6,961 nt of DNA from Syntrophomonadaceae bacterium (GTDB lineage Bacteria; Bacillota; Dethiobacteria; DTU022). Positions 5,341 through 6,961 of this stretch are shown piece after piece. The stretch is from positions 1 to 6,961 of the forward strand of contig SLSE01000193.1 in the NCBI GenBank assembly GCA_007130585.1, given 5' to 3'. The notes under the pieces are model-generated. The model searched no databases. It had not been told where the DNA came from and saw only the letters and a program-made list of their open reading frames with translations. Made by a program: the position numbers and the translations under genes. Each line of letters begins with the position of its first letter. Position 1 is the first letter of the stretch.

Positions 5341-6876
5341 ATGCTTGAAACCCTGCTAATGATTACTGCTGCCCTGCTGGTAGGACTGGGGGGCGGCTAC
5401 CTGATTCGCAAGATGATTGCCGAAGCGAAGATATCTTCTGCCGAAGCGGCAGCCAAGAAAATCATCGAAGAGGCAAACCAGGAAGCAAATTCCCTTAAAC
5501 GCGAACAACAACTGGAAGCTAAAGAAGAAGCGCACCGCCTGCGCACCGAACTGGAAAGAGAAAGCAAGGAAAGACGCTCAGAATTGCAGCGCATGGAGCG
5601 AAGACTGGATCAGAAAGAAGAAAGTCTCGACCGCAAGCTGAGCAACCTGGAACGTAAAGAGGAAGAATTAAGACAACTGGAAGAGGACAATAAAGCCATC
5701 AGGGGTGAACTGGACAGGCTGCAGGAACAGCAGCTTGCTGAACTGGAAAGAGTGTCGGGCATGTCGACCGACGAGGCCAAGGATGTACTCCTGCAGAGGG
5801 TCAGAAATGAAATAGAGCATGAAATGATCTGTATGGTCAAAGATATGGAAAGCCAGGCCAAGGCAGACGGTGAAAAGAAAGCGCGTGAAATAGTCACCCT
5901 GGCCATTCAGCGTTATGCAGCCGATCATGTTTCCGAGTCGACAGTATCCGTCGTCTCGCTGCCCAATGATGAAATGAAGGGCCGGATAATCGGCCGTGAG
6001 GGACGAAATATACGGGCGCTTGAAACATTAACCGGTATTGATCTGATCATCGATGATACTCCTGAAGCCGTTATTGTCTCCGGTTTCGATCCAATCCGGC
6101 GCGAAGTTGCCCGCCTGGCCCTGGAAAAACTGGTCAGTGACGGACGTATTCACCCGGCCCGGATCGAGGAGATTGTAGAAAAGACGCGCAAGGAAGTTGA
6201 TGCCCAGATCAAGGAAGAGGGAGAGAGGGCCACTTTTGAATCGAGAGTCCACGGCCTCCATCCCGATCTGGTGGTATTGCTGGGTAAGCTGCGTTACAGG
6301 ACCAGCTACGGGCAAAATGTCCTGCAGCATTCAATCGAGGTTTCCCACCTGGCAGGTATTATGGCTGCCGAACTGGGACTGGATGTTACCTTCGCCAAGA
6401 GGGCGGGACTGCTTCATGATATCGGAAAGGCGATCGATCATGAAACAGAAGGCTCGCATATTCAGATTGGCGCAGAACTGGCCAAGAAATACAAGGAGTC
6501 GCCAGGTATTGTTAATGCTGTTGAAGCTCATCACGGTGATGTGGACTTCAATACCCTGGAAGCGGTCCTTATTCAATCCGCCGATGCCATATCGGCTGTA
6601 AGGCCCGGGGCAAGGCGAGAAACGCTTGAAAACTACATTAAGCGCCTGGAAAAACTGGAAAATATCGCCGATTCTTTCGAGGGCGTTGAGAAATCCTATG
6701 CTATTCATGCCGGACGGGAAATCAGGATCATGGTTAAACCGGACCGGATTGACGATTACACGTCGATCCAGGTAGCCAGGGATATCGTTAAGAAAATTGA
6801 AAGCGAACTTGAGTATCCCGGCCAGATTAAAGTGACCGTGATTCGCGAAACAAGAGCGGTGGATTACGCCAAGTAA
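5341..6876 (+). CDS. rny: ribonuclease Y
   Basis: The membrane-anchored endoribonuclease that initiates mRNA decay and processing in many Bacillota. It is 511 aa from ATG 5341, close to the usual 510-520. The order is an N-terminal transmembrane helix (residues about 4-24, rich in Leu, Ala and Gly); a long charged coiled coil (about 30-190) of Glu, Lys and Arg repeats; a KH RNA-binding domain with the GxxG loop G218-R-E-G221; and an HD phosphohydrolase domain with H330 (LQHS), the H359-D360 pair in LLHDIGKA, H397-H398 in AHHGD, and the SADAISAVRPGARR segment. All expected catalytic positions are visible. The gene has its own promoter and a structured, terminator-bearing leader, which suggests control of its expression. 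An inverted repeat ends the unit. Confidence 0.97.
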   Translation: MLETLLMITAALLVGLGGGYLIRKMIAEAKISSAEAAAKKIIEEANQEANSLKREQQLEAKEEAHRLRTELERESKERRSELQRMERRLDQKEESLDRKLSNLERKEEELRQLEEDNKAIRGELDRLQEQQLAELERVSGMSTDEAKDVLLQRVRNEIEHEMICMVKDMESQAKADGEKKAREIVTLAIQRYAADHVSESTVSVVSLPNDEMKGRIIGREGRNIRALETLTGIDLIIDDTPEAVIVSGFDPIRREVARLALEKLVSDGRIHPARIEEIVEKTRKEVDAQIKEEGERATFESRVHGLHPDLVVLLGKLRYRTSYGQNVLQHSIEVSHLAGIMAAELGLDVTFAKRAGLLHDIGKAIDHETEGSHIQIGAELAKKYKESPGIVNAVEAHHGDVDFNTLEAVLIQSADAISAVRPGARRETLENYIKRLEKLENIADSFEGVEKSYAIHAGREIRIMVKPDRIDDYTSIQVARDIVKKIESELEYPGQIKVTVIRETRAVDYAK

Positions 6877-6910
6877 TCTCAGCATTACCGCAATTTATAA
6901 GCATGAAAAC

Positions 6911-6941
6911 CAAGAAAGCGCCTTTTCAGGGCGCTTTCTTG
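6911..6941 (+). terminator. hairpin terminator after rny, possibly bidirectional
   Basis: A perfect 12-bp stem pairs 6911-6922 with 6930-6941 (CAAGAAAGCGCC/GGCGCTTTCTTG) around a 7-base loop, 34 bases after the rny stop. On the + strand no T run follows the stem, although its 3' arm contains TTTCTT. On the - strand the stem is followed by GGTTTTC, so it may work better against transcripts from the other side. No gene is visible from here to the window end. Confidence 0.7.
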
Positions 6942-6961
6942 CTAAGCGGCAGGAATATTGC

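Noticed and set aside
1..6961. Mobile elements, CRISPR arrays, tRNA or rRNA genes, antisense genes
   Set aside because: No direct-repeat arrays, transposase motifs or RNA gene signatures were seen. Open frames on the minus strand lie opposite conserved genes and show no recognisable motifs or binding sites.

Overview
The window reads as a housekeeping segment of a Bacillota (Firmicutes) chromosome, most likely a clostridial-class or neighbouring lineage. This rests on the gene order rimO-cinA-thpR-recA-recX-rny, strong AGGAGG-type ribosome binding sites, several TTG starts, and RNase Y as the downstream RNase. Coding sequence is moderately GC-rich by eye, while the recA upstream gap and the rny leader are clearly AT-richer. 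The genus cannot be fixed from this window.

Layout, all on the + strand. Positions 1-45 may hold the last 14 codons of an upstream gene. Then come rimO (60-1451, methylthiolation of ribosomal protein S12), cinA (best start 1506, end 2741, two-domain CinA/NMN amidohydrolase), thpR (2815-3387, RNA 2',3'-cyclic phosphodiesterase), recA (3488-4543), recX (4576-5061, RecA modulator), a 279-base non-coding stretch, and rny (best start 5341, end 6876, membrane-anchored RNase Y). A perfect 12-bp hairpin at 6911-6941 follows rny. The last 20 bases show no gene.

The genes form at least two transcription units. rimO, cinA and thpR are tightly spaced with no terminator visible between them. recA-recX sits behind a 100-bp AT-rich gap with only a weak promoter candidate. 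A near-perfect sigma-A promoter (TTGACA, 17-bp spacer, TACAAT) starts 8 bases after the recX stop and drives a new unit.

The one region not explained by ordinary genes is that leader. It encodes about 187 nt of RNA: a long collinear hairpin of three helices (9, 8 and 12 bp), then an intrinsic terminator (11-bp stem plus T-rich tract), all before the rny ribosome binding site. It is either a free-standing small RNA or an attenuated/riboswitch-like leader controlling RNase Y. I could not match it to a family I know. The protein-coding genes all look intact and ordinary; apart from this leader I see no novel system.
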